Counted from the first letter of the stretch, positions 35,621-48,267 are shown. The stretch is 64,000 nucleotides of DNA from Gonocerus acuteangulatus (GCA_946811695.1 OX328124.1:87882030-87946029); one strand, 5' to 3'. Notes: generated by a model from the sequence alone, not told the origin. Made by a program: numbers and translations.

Positions 35621-37359
35621 CGTCTAGATATTCTGCCTGCAGGATGTATGATCGCTGGATAAATATTCAACAAATATGTTTTTCTAGAGCGTTCCAAGTT
35701 TCACAGGATTGCTACTTAAAAAAAAAAGTCCGACTCGCAGGAACTGCATCATCTTAGCGCGGTTCCGTTCATATCCCTAGTGTCATTTGAAAAGCTTAGA
35801 AAAGAAATAAACTTTATATATATCTCGTGAAAATTGTCAAACTCCTCTCGAACATCTCGAATAAAAGTGATATTAAGGCGTTAGGGACACCGACAGTAGT
35901 TAACTTATACACAGAAGCGAAAATTACACAATCCGGCTCTAATTCTAAAGCAAAGCTCTATAAATCAATACAAAACATGCCTAATAAAGCCTTTTCTAGT
36001 GGATACAGAAGGATCAAGAAGAAGTACTCAAGATTGAGAAGAATACCATGCCTAATATAGCCTATATAGAATAATATGCAGATTAAAGCCTATCTAGTAG
36101 ATACAGAAGGACAAATAAAAAGTCTTGACGAATATATAGAATAATATAAAATAGAATAATAAACCTAATTAAGTCTATGGAGTAGATACAAATGGACCAA
36201 AAACAAGTCTTGAGGAAACTTGTTTCTTTTTCTCCTTAAGTATTTTTTATCAATATTTAGTCTATAACCTGTGTTGAAATCTATTGATTGCTTATTGATG
36301 AATCGAGTTGAGAGTTCAACTAAGTAGTCTTTATGAATATTTAGTATATAACCTATGTTTGGAAGTGTGTTATTTCAGAATCTAGTATAGTTTAAGAAAG
36401 TTTGGTGAATGAAATCATTAAATTGCTCTCTGTACCCTGCCTATGCTTTGTATTTGTGTCGGCAGATACCTGGGGTATATTTACAACTCTTGAGGATTAA
36501 CTCCTAGCAGGTAAATATCCTGGGGACCTTGTGTTTCTATGGGCACTGAACCAACTCTCTATTCGCTCATAGTATCTAACCGTTGTGAAGTTTATTTTTT
36601 GGATTTAGGACTTAATATACATATGTAGACTAAATCATAGCAAGATCTACCTTCGTCGTCGGTTCTTAACTATGTAGACTCGCCAATGTTACCCAATCTT
36701 AGATACATCGTAATTAATATCCACAGCAAAAAGACGACATTTTATCATAATCCCCTGCTTAATAAAACATATATAGAATAATATGCCAAATAAAGCCTAT
36801 CTAGTGGATAAAAATAGAGGAAAAACGCCGTTCGTGGTGGTAGAAAGTTCTTACAAGGCATTTCGCTCAGAAATATCCGAAATATTGTTACTAATTTTAC
36901 GTATCCTGTTTTATAGCCAAATAGATTTATATTCTATAATCAATAAGAAAAAACTACTAGGAATAAAAAACTATGGGTAACAGATGAAAATAGGGAATAC
37001 CAAGAACAATTCTAAAGAACGAAATCAACACCAGTACTGTAATCTAGATATTCATACGGCAACTTCGAATTCTAACAAACAAAATATTGCTTATAATTAT
37101 GCGTATCCTGTTTACTGACAAATACATTTGACTGCTCTAAGCAAGTACAAAAATAACGAGCAGTGAAAAAAAAAACTGCGGGAAACACACAAATAGATCC
37201 GTTTAAATAAACGAAACTAACTAACTAAGTTTTAAGCACTTATTTCTCCTAATGTGACGACCCCATCAAACATTTCTTCAAAACATTTTTTGTAGAGAAT
37301 TTAGTAAGCTTTCGAATTGTTACATTCACTTGCCACGATTTCCTAACCATTTTCGAGAT

Positions 37360-37535
37360 ATTAAGGAAAATAGGGGTCTCCCGTGGTCTATTGGCTAGCG
37401 CCTTGGATTCATAAGCGGGAGATGGTGGGTTCGATTCCCAACCTCCGGCAGGAATTTTATCATCCCACGGCTCGCTGGTAAAATTCCTCGCTGCACCCTG
37501 GATGTCGGCGCTAATGACCTAGATGTAGATGCGCC

Positions 37536-37597
<62 letters not shown>

Positions 37598-37607
37598 AAG
37601 GAAAATA
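37360..37607 (+). mobile_element. Intact tRNA-derived SINE with 13-bp target duplication
   Basis: The head begins GGTCTCCCGTGGTCTATTGG (A box) and has GTGGGTTCGATTCCC (B box), closest to tRNA-Glu. The body includes CACGGCTCGCTGG and GGCGCTAATGACCTAGATGT, and a poly(A) of about 57 ends it at 37594. ATTAAGGAAAATA stands on both sides (37360-37372 and 37595-37607), the hallmark of LINE-driven retroposition. It interrupts the family A element. Long pure tail and perfect duplication indicate a recent insertion. Confidence 0.92.
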
Positions 37608-38928
37608 TACGAAGGGGCCTAATAGATATTCATACGGCATCTGAGAATCCCAAGATTCCGCAAAAATAAAATATTGTTTATAATTATACGTATCCTGTTT
37701 TATTGGCAAATACATTTGACTACTATAAGCAATTGCAAACACTAGGGAATATGCCAAAGAACTTGGAGTAGGAGCCTCGAGAGTTTCAAGACATTTGAAG
37801 GAAATCGGCAAATCTAAAACTGACATTTCATACGGTACAGCCTGATATATTTCTAACAATGAATTGTTTTTCTTATTTTAATTAATCTGTTTTGTTGTAA
37901 AATACATTATCGAACTTTAAGCAATTAAAAAATAACAAGGAATAAAAACAGCCAAAAAGAACCGTTCGAATAAACGAAATCAATTACTTCAAAATTTAAG
38001 CACTTATTTCTCCTATTGACATCGCTTATTCAAAACTTTCTTCAGAACCTTTTTTGTAGAGCATTTAGTAAGCTTTCGAATGGTAACCTTTTGCTTCCCA
38101 AGATTTTCAACTATTTTCGAGATATTAATGAAAATATACGATGAAACTTTTCATTATTTCTAGCAACAGAAAATTGGTCTTATTTTACCTATCCTGTTTT
38201 ACACACAAATACGTTTTCCCAACATAAGAAATTACAAAACTAAAAAGCAATAAAAAACCAAGGGAAAGAGACAAAAATTACAAAAAGAACGACAAAAACC
38301 CGTTCATAAGAACAAAACAGACGTATTTGAAGTTTTAAGCACTTATTTCTCCGATTGACATAACCTAATCAAAAATAGTTTTAGAATGTTTTTTGTAGAG
38401 AATTTAGAAAGCTCTCAAATAGTTTCTATACACTTATCAAAATTTCCCAACCGTTTCGAGATATTAATGAAAGTATACGAAGTTCCCAAAACTTTTCATG
38501 TCTGTTCATAAAATATTTTATTCTAACCCTTCCTTAACTCCAAACCAAAAGTTTAACATGTTAGTTTTGATGAAATTCAAACATGCAAAACATGTTTCAA
38601 CTGAATCCCATGATTGTAAGTGCCCAAACCAAAAACGTTATTCAGCAACTATTTTTCCAATTTTCTCGAAAACGGTTGAAGCTATCTCCTTAAAAATGGT
38701 GTCATTCGTTTTCCTAGGCCAAGAAACCTATAAAACAAGTACTTACAAGCATATGGACTCAAAAACGTAAGCGTTACGATTTTTTTGCGCGAATTTCGCC
38801 CCAAACGCCATCTTCCAGTGGGCGGATTTTGGTGGTTAACGAACTTGACCTTTCAAATTGGACGAAGGATTTTTGTACCAATGTTCATCAAAATCGGACA
38901 ATTGCTCTCTGAGCTACGCCGCGAATTG

Positions 38929-38931
<3 letters not shown>

Positions 38932-38989
<58 letters not shown>

Positions 38990-38996
38990 TATACAA
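38932..38996. repeat. (TA)n microsatellite inside a family A element
   Basis: TA run with one CATA interruption, in the fixed position between the GACAAA phrase and TACAAATTT. Confidence 0.95.
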
Positions 38997-39230
38997 ATTT
39001 TAACCACCGTCATTTTCGGTCTCTAGGGGTTCTGAAACGCAAAATTTTCTAGTCGGCACTTCCGGATTGTTTCATGAGATCAACTTTATAAGCGGGGTTC
39101 CTCCCTATGAAGGGAGGGAGGAACCGCGCTAAAACTAGCTTTGTGATATTCGATGTAGCGCAACTTTCGAATGGTTGAATCAGGCTGATCTTATAGTTGT
39201 TCTCAATGAATTCCATTCTCAGATTCATAC

Positions 39231-39317
39231 CTTTCATTTTGGACTGATAAACCATAAAATATCTATCATTAGGAACTTTCCTTCTTTTCAATTGCAAATG
39301 ATCTCTTCCATGTAGAA
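39231..39317 (-). CDS. Candidate 87-bp exon, unassigned protein
   Basis: On the minus strand TTGTTATTTTTTTCAG precedes, and AAATGAAAG|GTATGAAT follows, so both splice sites are good. The exon is phase 1 at both ends (29 codons' worth), so it could be skipped without a shift. It reads LHGRDHLQLKRRKV then PNDRYFMVYQSKMK, a basic, ordinary-looking protein sequence without low complexity. I do not recognise the family. It sits in the 790-bp gap between two family A copies, in sequence not otherwise repeated in the window. Confidence 0.4.
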
Positions 39318-39609
39318 CTGAAAAAAATAACAAATGAAAATTCTAAATGCTTGAAAGTAAATAATCAAATATTTTTGTGCGTTAAAGAGAAGTGGCGTAT
39401 GAAAATTGGCGAAGAGCTGATTGTCAGAAACAGATGGACTCTAAAGACTGACAGAGATACTTGTGATCCAAGAGCTAGCTACATCTATCTGTCAGAGAGA
39501 AATCCTCAGATCTAAGGTCTAGGGTCTCAGACAGCTGTTGGCCAGGCCACTATCATGGATACCAACCCTAATTCCCTTGTTCCGAGATTTATCCCTTGAA
39601 AATTATTAT

Positions 39610-39724
<115 letters not shown>

Positions 39725-39923
39725 ATACATATTTATCAATTTAAAATTAATTTTAATATCAATAAATTTAATTTTTATTTCATACTAGATATTTACTGAT
39801 CGCTTTTTTGCACCAAATCAATCAATCGACCCTTATGGTTAAGGGAGAAAATAAATACATTAAGAAATAAATAATAAGAACAAAATAAAAATAAGAAGAT
39901 ATGTATAAATAAAGAATAAAAAA

Positions 39924-41056
39924 AGTCCGACTCGCAGGAACTGCGTCATTTTAGCGCGGTTCCGTACATCTCGAAAAAATGGAATAGATTAGCATCACAA
40001 ATCACAGGAAACTGGCAGTAGCCAACTTTCACAGAAGCGGATAATTCTTAATCCTCATTCTCGAGGAAGGCTGTATAAGTCAATACAATTATGTACTAAA
40101 AACGTACTTACTCTTCGACTACTGCTGAGAAGGCTCTATTCTAAACAACCAAAAATTCGTTGTCATTTTTAGTATCTTGTTTTACTAGCAAATTCGTTTT
40201 ACTGTTATAATCAACTTGCAAATCAACTTATGTAAATATGTGCTTCGTGGCAAATAAAATTTCATTCTCTCGAGGGTAAAATCTTAATATAAAATAAGAA
40301 ATAACGATAACTTCAGTTGGAGGCTATGAGGAAGGTTATATAGATAGGAGAGTTCAAAACAAACCTATGTATACGCCATTATGATTAGCCACTGACATCA
40401 TGATTACCACAGCCACTCCAAACTTATTACCAATACCTTTCACTGTTTCTTGGCTTTTTTTACTAAAAAATACTAATTTCACTGATAAATGCAGTTTAAA
40501 ACAAAAAACAACCACATGAATGTCCAACTTCCAATTACCACAATTTCCCAACCGTTATCAAGACATTTACGAAAAATGTATGAAGATCCGAAAACTTTTC
40601 ATGTCTATTAATACAATAATTTGTTTCGCATACTTCCTTAACTCCAAATATAACCAAAATTTAAAAAGCTTAGTTACGATTAATTTCCAATATGTAGAAA
40701 ATATTTCAATTGAATCCGGCGATTCTAAGTACTCACAAAAAAATAATGACTTACAAAAACTTTGATTCCACTTTTCTCAAAAACGGTTACAGATATCGCC
40801 TTAAAAATGGTTTCATTCGTTTTCCTATGTTAAGAAACCTATAAAACAAGTACTTGCAAGCATATTAACTCAAAAACGTAAGCGTTACGATTTTTTTTAC
40901 ACGAATTTCGCCTCAAACACTATCTTCCCGTTGACGGATTCTGCTGGTTAACGACCTTGACCTTTCAAATTAGAAGACAGAATTTTGTACCAAATTTCAT
41001 CGAAATCGGACCAATTTAGAGCCGTCAGGAGCGCGAACAGACAAGCATATATATAA

Positions 41057-41121
<65 letters not shown>

Positions 41122-41266
41122 AATTTGAACCACCTATATTTTCGTGATCTACGGGGGTTTTTTTGTTACACGAGAAAGTTTCTAGTCGGCACTTCTGGAT
41201 TGCGTCGTGAGGTCAACCTCATAAGCGGGTTCTCCCTATGGAGATAGAGAGGAACCGCGCCAAAAT
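39924..41266 (+). mobile_element. Family A element, 1.34-kb copy
   Basis: It starts AGTCCGACTCGCAGGAACTG, then TTAGCGCGGTTCC (39951), and ends GAGGAACCGCGCCAA (41263). It holds one main internal unit, the (TA)n array at 41047-41116 and the same 3' blocks as other copies. It abuts the LINE remnant at 41267, so it may have inserted into the LINE. Confidence 0.8.
41047..41116. repeat. (TA)n microsatellite inside a family A element
   Basis: Long TA run with ACATA and AAATA interruptions, in the family's standard position. Confidence 0.95.
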
Positions 41267-42720
41267 TAACAGAACATGAATTAGAAAATAAGAAATTATT
41301 GCAATTGAAAGAAGTCTTGATAACATCTTGGCTTTAACCTTGTTACAATCCTCCCTCCAAGTCGCAAGTAGCTGGCTCCTTCTGTTGCTTGGAGTTTTTT
41401 CATAGTGCCTTTGGACAAATTTTTTAATGGGCTCTTCGTAGTGGGAAGCTTTCTGTGGATTTGTATTTTTTTCCATTAAAGGAGGTAAAGTTAAGATAAT
41501 TCGAAGAATTTTATTTTGAAGTGTTTGGAGTCAAGCCCGTTACATGTCTGTTGGAGTTACAAGTACTGTACCAATTGGAAATGAGTAAGTTAGTAATGCT
41601 AGTAAAAGAGTTTTAAATTATAGAACTGCGCATTTGTTTCTAACTGGTGCTCTTTTCCTCAAAGGTGGGTATAGTAGCCTTAGTCGTGTGTAAGCCAAAT
41701 AAAGTTTTAAGTTAATGTGAAGTCCACATGTCAGTCTACTGTCGAAGTGAACTCCAAGGTAGCGCACTCTTTGTTCCGCGAAACTCGGGCGAATCCGCTA
41801 GCAAGGAGAAGTCCTGTCATCGAAGTGCCTCAAGGCGGAATGTATTTGCTTTAGTCGTCGATGTATTGAGACGTTGTTTCTACCATTTGGCCACGATGTA
41901 ATGCTCTCTAATGATATTCGTAGATCTGCGTTGGTTCCTGGAACATCATGACCTTTACTTATGACTGGCGTGTCATCTTCAACAGAGCGACAGTGGCAGT
42001 TCGAGGCTGGGAATGTCTTGACAATACAACACAGGTAGAAAAGGGCTCAGTACAGCAGCTTGTGGTACACCATTTACCAAGATGCGCTAATTTTTCGGCT
42101 GACACTGTTGTTCACTCGTACTTGCAAAGTTCTTTCATCGAGGAATAAAAAAATGATATTCGCAAGATAACACGGTGGCTAAGTTTTTTTTTTAGTTCAT
42201 TTGTGTCACGCTGTGTCGAACTTTTTGTCTTCGGTATTAATCCAGATCCAACTACGCTCTGTATTTGGTGGACAGCTATGTGGGGAGGTTGAAATTGGTG
42301 TTGGGGAATGTTATTGTTTTCCTCTAAGTGTCGGCGGAGTCTCTTCTCAATACATTTTTCGAAGACTTTAGGTAGTGTATTTAGAAGGCTTACTGGTCGA
42401 TAGCTTTGGTTGTTCGGGCTTGTGAAAAAATTCCATTTTTCCAAAGCCACCAGTGGGAAGCCACCCGAACTCAAACACGCATTAGATATGCTTTTCATGA
42501 GTGCGTTACTCTCCTGTAGAAGATTTTTGAGGAGGATGTTGGATATAAAATCGCCTCCTGGAGATTTCCTGTTTGGTACTTTCCCGATGATCGTATTTAC
42601 TTCATAAACAGTAATGAAGTCAATGGATTTTTGAGCTGCCCTAATGTTTGCTTATAATTAGATACTTCCGCTTATGTCCATGCCTCTGTTGGTTTTAGTT
42701 TCGTCGGTGAATTATTTATG
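41267..42720 (-). pseudogene. Dead Jockey-like LINE, reverse transcriptase and C-terminal part
   Basis: Reading the minus strand from 42720 down: PNRKSPGGDFISNILLKNL (the K-A-P-G-D RT entry block), NACLSSGGFPL, YRPVSLLNTLPKVFEKCIEK (RT block 3), HLEENNNIPQHQF, VNNSVSRKISAS, GVPQAAVLSPFL (worn PQGS block), then RYLGVHFDSRLTCGLHINLK, LLYPPL, NKILRIILTLPPL and a C-terminal tail to about 41270. The order is that of Jockey-clade ORF2 from the RT to the end of the protein. The YADD block is corrupted, and many stops and shifts are present. Endonuclease and ORF1 are missing. Confidence 0.85.
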
Positions 42721-43211
42721 AAATATTCCAGCCAATAATTGGAATTTCACTTCATCTATTTTTCTCGCCAAATGAATAATAAGTAATTATTGACTCTTTA
42801 ATGCTCAGCAAAAAGCCTTACTTTTTATCATCGATAGTAAAGTGGATTTTATAGTTTAAATTAATTAATTCCTTTTACCTCCTAAGAATAAAGGATAAAG
42901 GATATATTTAGAGTAATATTGCTCATTTTTTTTCTTGGCTATTTTCTTTTAGTTTTCAACACGTGCCGATAAAAGCAATTACTTTTGCCTAGGTAAAAAT
43001 TCATTAAAAATGTTTTGAAATTTCATAGTTAAATTTTGTTGAAACTAAAGTTTTCGGTTTCTTTGTTTCTCCTCTAATTTAAGTTATTCGTATTTTTTAC
43101 CATTAATTATATTTTTGAACTCTAATTATTATTTTTGTGAACTCGATGTAAAAATGTGCAATTTCGATGTAAAAACTACACCAATAAGTAGTTTCGGTTA
43201 TCATTTATTTT

Positions 43212-43212
43212 T

Positions 43213-43246
<34 letters not shown>

Positions 43247-43262
43247 ATATATATATATATGT
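43212..43262. repeat. (TA)n microsatellite, imperfect
   Basis: TA runs with two ACATATACATA interruptions. No family A flanks here. Confidence 0.9.
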
Positions 43263-43984
43263 ACTATATATAAAACATAAGAATGGAATTTGTTTTTTAT
43301 GTCTTCTTTCTTTATTAGATGCAATGCTGTTCATTTTTCGTTATCGTTTGCACATAACGTTGCAAGACCCCTGTACCTTTAATTGTTTTTTTTCGAAATT
43401 CAGACATTCGTTCTCTTTCTTATAAAAACTATATGATTTCTTGCGATTTTCGCGCTTATAGATCCACAAAAAATTAATTAATTTAAAACAAATACAAATA
43501 ATTACATATTTATATTGTTTTACGCTTACAAAGACTTATGTTTTTAAAAATTTGAGTACATATCACCAAAAGCAAGGTCGTATTTTTGAACTGTTCATTT
43601 AGGAAGAAGATCCAGCGATTTCATTTTTATCATGGGGGGGGGGGGGTCATCATAATGACTCCGACGACTGCCCTACGACTTTCGGTGCTAAATCGTCCAT
43701 TAAAAATATCAAGGATTTTTTTTATCCGAAATATCAACACCTATAAGAAAGTACGCAAAAATCCAATTAATAAAAAAAAAACAAACAATGGATATACAAG
43801 AGATACATCGTTAGTTGCTCTTTATGATTCCTATTATTTATTTTACATTATGAATAATGAATTGAAATATCTGCAATACATGTATTTATTTTATATCCTT
43901 ATAAATTAAGTGTTTGGCTGAAATTGGGTTTAAATATATCGGAATCTGATAATATATTATTTATATTGTTAATGAATTCATCTT
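43263..43984. other. No gene recognised
   Basis: A G-run of about 12 at 43635-43646 lies in a 107-codon ORF that is Lys/Asn/Tyr-rich and not convincing. Confidence 0.45.
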
Positions 43985-44121
43985 TTAGCGCGGTTCCTCT
44001 CTCCCCCATAGGGAGGAACCCCGCTTATAAGGTTGATACAATGAAACAATCCGAAAGTGCCGACTAGAAAATTTCGCGTTTCAGAACCCCTAGAGACCGA
44101 AAATAACGGTGGTTGAAATTT

Positions 44122-44122
44122 G

Positions 44123-44206
<84 letters not shown>

Positions 44207-44212
44207 TATATT
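44122..44212. repeat. (TA)n microsatellite inside a family A element
   Basis: Long TA run with GTATA and CATA interruptions. Confidence 0.95.
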
Positions 44213-44999
44213 TGTCTGTTCGCTCATTTCTGGCTTCCCTAATGGTCCGATTGTGATGAAATTTGGTACAAAAATCCGTCGCCCAATTTAAAAGGTCAAG
44301 TTCGTTAACCAGCAGAATCCGCCCACTGGAAGATGGCGTTTGGGGCGAAATTCGCGCAAAAAAAATCGTAACGCTTACTTTTTTGAGTTCATAAGCTTGT
44401 AAGTACTCGTTTTATAGGCTTCTTGGGCTAGGAAAACGAATGAAACCATTTTCAAGGCGATAGCTTTAACCGTTTTCGAGAAAATTGGAAAGATAGTTTT
44501 TGAATACCGTTTTTGGTTTGGGTACTTAGAATCATGGGATTCAATTGAAACATTTTCTGCATGTTCTACTTTCATTAAAACTAATATGTTGAAGTTTTTG
44601 TTACTTTTGGAGTTTAGGAAGGGTTAGAATAAAATATTTTATTAACAGACATAAAAAGTTTTGGTAACTTTGTATACTTTCCTTAATATCTCGAAAAAGG
44701 TTGAGAATCTTGGTAAACGGAAGAATACCATTAGAAAGCTTATTAAATGCTCTACAAAACATGTTCTAATGAAAGTTTTGATTAGGCGATGTCAATCGGA
44801 GAAATAAGAGCTTAAAACTTTAAAGTAATTGATTTCGCTTATTCGAACTGTTCTTTTTGTCTGTTTTTTATTCCTTGTTATTTTTTAATTGCTTATTGTT
44901 GGATAATCTATTTGAAAATAAAACAAGTTAAGAAAAATAGGAAAAACAATTTAATGTTAGAGATATGGATTTCCGAGATTCCAAGACCTTGTCACTAGC

Positions 45000-45135
45000 G
45001 GGTTCGTTTCTAGTGTAGCAGACCCTTCCAGGTAAGATTGTAAATCATGACCTTTCAAGACTTTACTACTCACAGGAATGGCGTTAGTGACCTTAAGGGT
45101 TGACACGCCATTATAATAATTAATTTAAAAAAAAG
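45000..45135 (+). repeat. SINE-like segment embedded in the family A copy
   Basis: GGAATGGCGTTAGTGACCTT followed by AAGGGTTGACACGCCATTAT and an A-rich end resembles the 3' end of the local SINEs. The same segment is present inverted at 58070-58205 in the other family A copy, so it was present before that pair diverged. Confidence 0.6.
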
Positions 45136-45240
45136 ACTGGTGGAACCAAAATAATAACTGCTTCTATTTTAATCTTTCCAAATTAGACTAGGGATATGAA
45201 CGGAACCGCGCTAAGATGATGCAGCCCTGCGAGACGGACT

Positions 45241-46800
45241 TTTTATTAATCACTGTTTTACAGTAGGAATATGTTTTACTTGTAGATTTGATTTTTATGA
45301 ATTTATTCTTCGGCTAGTTTGGTTTTGGTCATGAGAATATTGCGTATATCTGCATTGGGTTTGTACATATTTCCACTTACTAACACAACTACATAATTCA
45401 CTGTTAAAGTGAAGAAATAAGAGCTTCGACTGGGTTGAAAATAGTTTTAAAATGTTCTCAGAACTAATCACTTATCTTGTGGACCTTAAGGTTATGTAAA
45501 ACCTACAATAACCAGTCTACAAAACGTATTATTCAATTTACGATATTGCTCTTTAAATATATGATATTGTGTATGCAGATGAAATTCCAACTAAATATTT
45601 GGAAAGAAGTCTGGAGCCAGAAGAATGTATGAAGAAATTAGATTGTGTTGAGAATCATGCCTCATTAAATATGACAAGGGAAGGTAGCTAACTAGTTTCG
45701 TATTCCTTGCAACCACATCCTTGGCACAGATATTACCTTTTTAAATAATCCACCCAACTTCCAAGGTAGGAATCCCCAAAGGTATTATTATCTAGTTGGT
45801 TTTATCGCAGGAAACAAGTGTAGAAGTTATTGAACTTCACTTTTTAGCTCAAATAGTAAAAATTTCCAAAAATTCGAATTCGCAAGGGTATATATTTTTT
45901 TAAGAGGCTTGGTAGAAAAAAAAATTGTGATTTGGATAATGATTTCCAATTTCACTTGGGACAAAAATAAATCAGATTTTCCTTTGCTCCGAACTCCAAA
46001 TAAGTAACAAGTAGACTGAAATACTTCAAAAATAACAACACACGTATAGCTCGATTTTTAGGCTCACATCGATTAAAAAAAAAAAAATTCTTTAAACGAT
46101 TCCAAATTCTCAAAACAGGCATGAAGGGCTAAAAATATTTTAGATGGACCTTAATAAAAAAGTGTTTTTCTCAAGTAATTCATTCATTGATTCATTTAAC
46201 TAAAATAATTTTAATTGTACCTATGTAACTTATATTTACGTATGTAACTTATAACAGTACCTATGTGCTCTTAAGAATTACCTTAAGGACACGAAAGGCG
46301 ATTACAAACATACATCATATGAAGAATTAAGAAAAAAGTGACGATTTTTAAGAAAAAAAGCTTTTTCTTTTTTTTTTTTTTATTCTTGACCACCATAGTT
46401 TTTCGAGGTTAAGTCTCGTCTTCAGTACTATACAATTATTTGAAGGATATGACTTGTTTGCCAAAGAATACTCTAGTACAAATAAACCCTACAGCTACAT
46501 ACAGGGTGTATATGCTATATACATCACTCACTTTACAGGAAAACCTCAAAAATTGAACATCTATCATTTATTTATTTATCTGATTTGATTTTATTAGAGT
46601 CTTCTTAGCGAAGATTTCCACTGGTATTAAGTTTGCTAAAACACAGATAGCATCATAAGAGACCTTTTATTATTCGGAAAGCCATTAATCTCTAAAGTCA
46701 TTTTAATTTGCTTATGTTGGACTTCTTTTGCAAATCTCATTGTCAAATATGTAATCCGTAAATTAGTAAGGGTAAAATTGCTCCAATGTAAATGATATGT
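45241..46800. other. AT-rich stretch with one candidate exon
   Basis: Apart from 45579-45683 (listed separately), no coding or repeat structure could be supported. A T-run lies at 46370-46382. Confidence 0.4.
45579..45683 (+). CDS. Candidate 105-bp exon, unassigned
   Basis: Bounded by ATTGTGTATGCAG and GGGAAG|GTAGCT. The frame is phase 1 at both ends and reads EIPTKYLERSLEPEECMKKL then DCVENHASLNMTRE, an acidic, Cys-containing sequence of ordinary protein composition. The pyrimidine tract upstream is poor, and the frame opens only about 20 bases before the acceptor and ends two codons after the donor. I do not recognise the family. It could equally be a scrap of a mobile element. Confidence 0.3.
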
Positions 46801-46827
46801 AATGCATAGGGTTGGGGTCTCTATGTG

Positions 46828-46931
46828 TTGCCAGCTGTGAGTCCAAAGTATGTATACATAATATGTATAATATATATTTATAAATAAACATATAAAACTA
46901 ATCAACAACTTAGGACTCACAACTGGCAATG
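46828..46931. repeat. Hairpin with 17-bp arms
   Basis: TTGCCAGCTGTGAGTCC at about 46828 and GGACTCACAACTGGCAA ending at about 46929 are inverted with one mismatch. The centre is AT-rich with its own TATACATA symmetry. Confidence 0.5.
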
Positions 46932-48240
46932 CACGGGGACTTCAATCCGAAGCACTTTGCATTAAAGAAAAAGAAATACCTATGCGCATATGTATATTCC
47001 TTTTTCCGATAAAACGCTTATGTATATATGATTCCTACAAAAATTCTGGACTTGAGCTATGTATTGAAAATAAAAAAATAAAAAAAATGTCTTATTTGTT
47101 TGAATAAGCACCACCGAACCTCAGCATTTATTTATTCATTCCTTTCTGTATAAAGCACACCAATCCAACGAATACTACCGAAAACATTTCATCATTCCGA
47201 GGTAGGAAAAAAAATGAAGAAAATCCCGCAAATCCATTGCCAGCCAATCCAACCGTTATCCAATTTCCCATAGAGACTGGAATCCCATATTTCACTTTTT
47301 GATTACTTTATTAAAAAAAAAAAAGAAACCCTTCTTTCTTCTTTCAAACTGAAAATATTTATAGCACAAGATACCATACTTGGATATAATGTTATATCCA
47401 TAGATATTTCAGTGAGAAATTTCGAAATATATATATGAATACAGTGAAACCCAGCTACCAATTATAACCAAATTTTGTGTGACCTGCGACTTCCTTCAAG
47501 ACCTGGGCGTGGATCCCAACAAATTCTGGTTTCTGGCCAATATATTTTGATATATTACCTAATAATATTGAGCTACCTCATATATGGGAGCTCATCAGGC
47601 TTTTATCAATCTTTCATAATTCATTTTACCAAATTTGCATCCATACTTAAAAAATTGTATAAATATAAAATTTCATTTAATTATTTAAAATGGCAGAAGG
47701 TCATTAAGACTTTCTGCTGTTTTGAAATATTTAATTGTGAATAAAGAGCCACAATCTTATATTATAAAATAAGATTTCTATGAAATTAATCTTTTATTAA
47801 ATTCACATTCATAATTTATTTTTCGTCAATCTACAAAAACAAAAACCTTTTAATCAACTGAAATGAATATGAAAGATTTAAAAGCATGCTGCGTTTGTTA
47901 ATAAGCACCCTAATATATTTGGACTGCACATTTTGTTTTAAAAATAAAGAATTTCTTCTTCTATTGGTACATTTCGAAGAGCGCGCACCTTACCGCCTCC
48001 GTGGTATTTTATTTTATCAGAAGTTTTTCAGATTAATCATTTATGGCTATTGTATAATTTGATGTTTTTTGAGTCCCTGCAATGCTGTATAAAACTACTT
48101 CTTTGTCTTCGTCAATAAACGGCTTATATTTAATATTTTATTGGTTAGCCTTTTGATTGTCGCAGGATTAGTATATTATCTTTTCAAAAGTAGATTTCAC
48201 TAGTGGACTATGTAAAATAATATTTGGAAACGAATTAAAA
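46932..48240. other. No gene recognised
   Basis: A 89-codon ORF at 47475-47744 is Tyr/Ile/Leu-rich and unsupported by splice sites. Otherwise stop-dense AT-rich DNA. Confidence 0.45.
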
Positions 48241-48267
48241 CTCTCAAGTTTCGGTAAAACATAAGGA

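Larger units (their letters stand above)
35727..39135 (+). mobile_element. Family A element, long copy with internal tandem units
   Basis: It begins AGTCCGACTCGCAGGAACTG, then TTAGCGCGGTTCC (35754), and ends GGAACCGCGCTAA (39132), the inverse of that block. Inside are at least four diverged units sharing TACGTATCCTGTTTT, AAGCACTTATTTCTCC and CGAGATATTAA, then a 3' part with GCGCGAATTTCGCCCC, AAAATCGGACAATT, a (TA)n array (38932-38996), TTCCGGATTG and GCGGGGTTCCTCCC. A SINE sits at 37373-37594. No protein-coding capacity; the ORFs are repeat translations. Non-autonomous. Confidence 0.8.
43985..45240 (-). mobile_element. Family A element, minus orientation, 1.26 kb
   Basis: TTAGCGCGGTTCC at 43985 and GGAACCGCGCTAA at 45202-45214, followed by the inverted leader (to GAGACGGACT, 45240). 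It contains the (TA)n array (44122-44212), TTTGTCTGTTCGCTC and all internal blocks. A SINE-like segment is present at 45000-45135. It is nearly identical over its whole length to the copy at 57961-59203 in the other orientation. Confidence 0.85.

Noticed and set aside
43586..43909. 107-codon plus-strand ORF with a poly-Gly start
   Set aside because: The Gly comes from a G-run. The rest is Asn/Lys/Tyr-rich like translated AT-rich DNA.
46496..46520. ACAGGGTGTATATGC as a transposon tip
   Set aside because: It lacks the CCC of the family's terminus and no matching opposite end was found.
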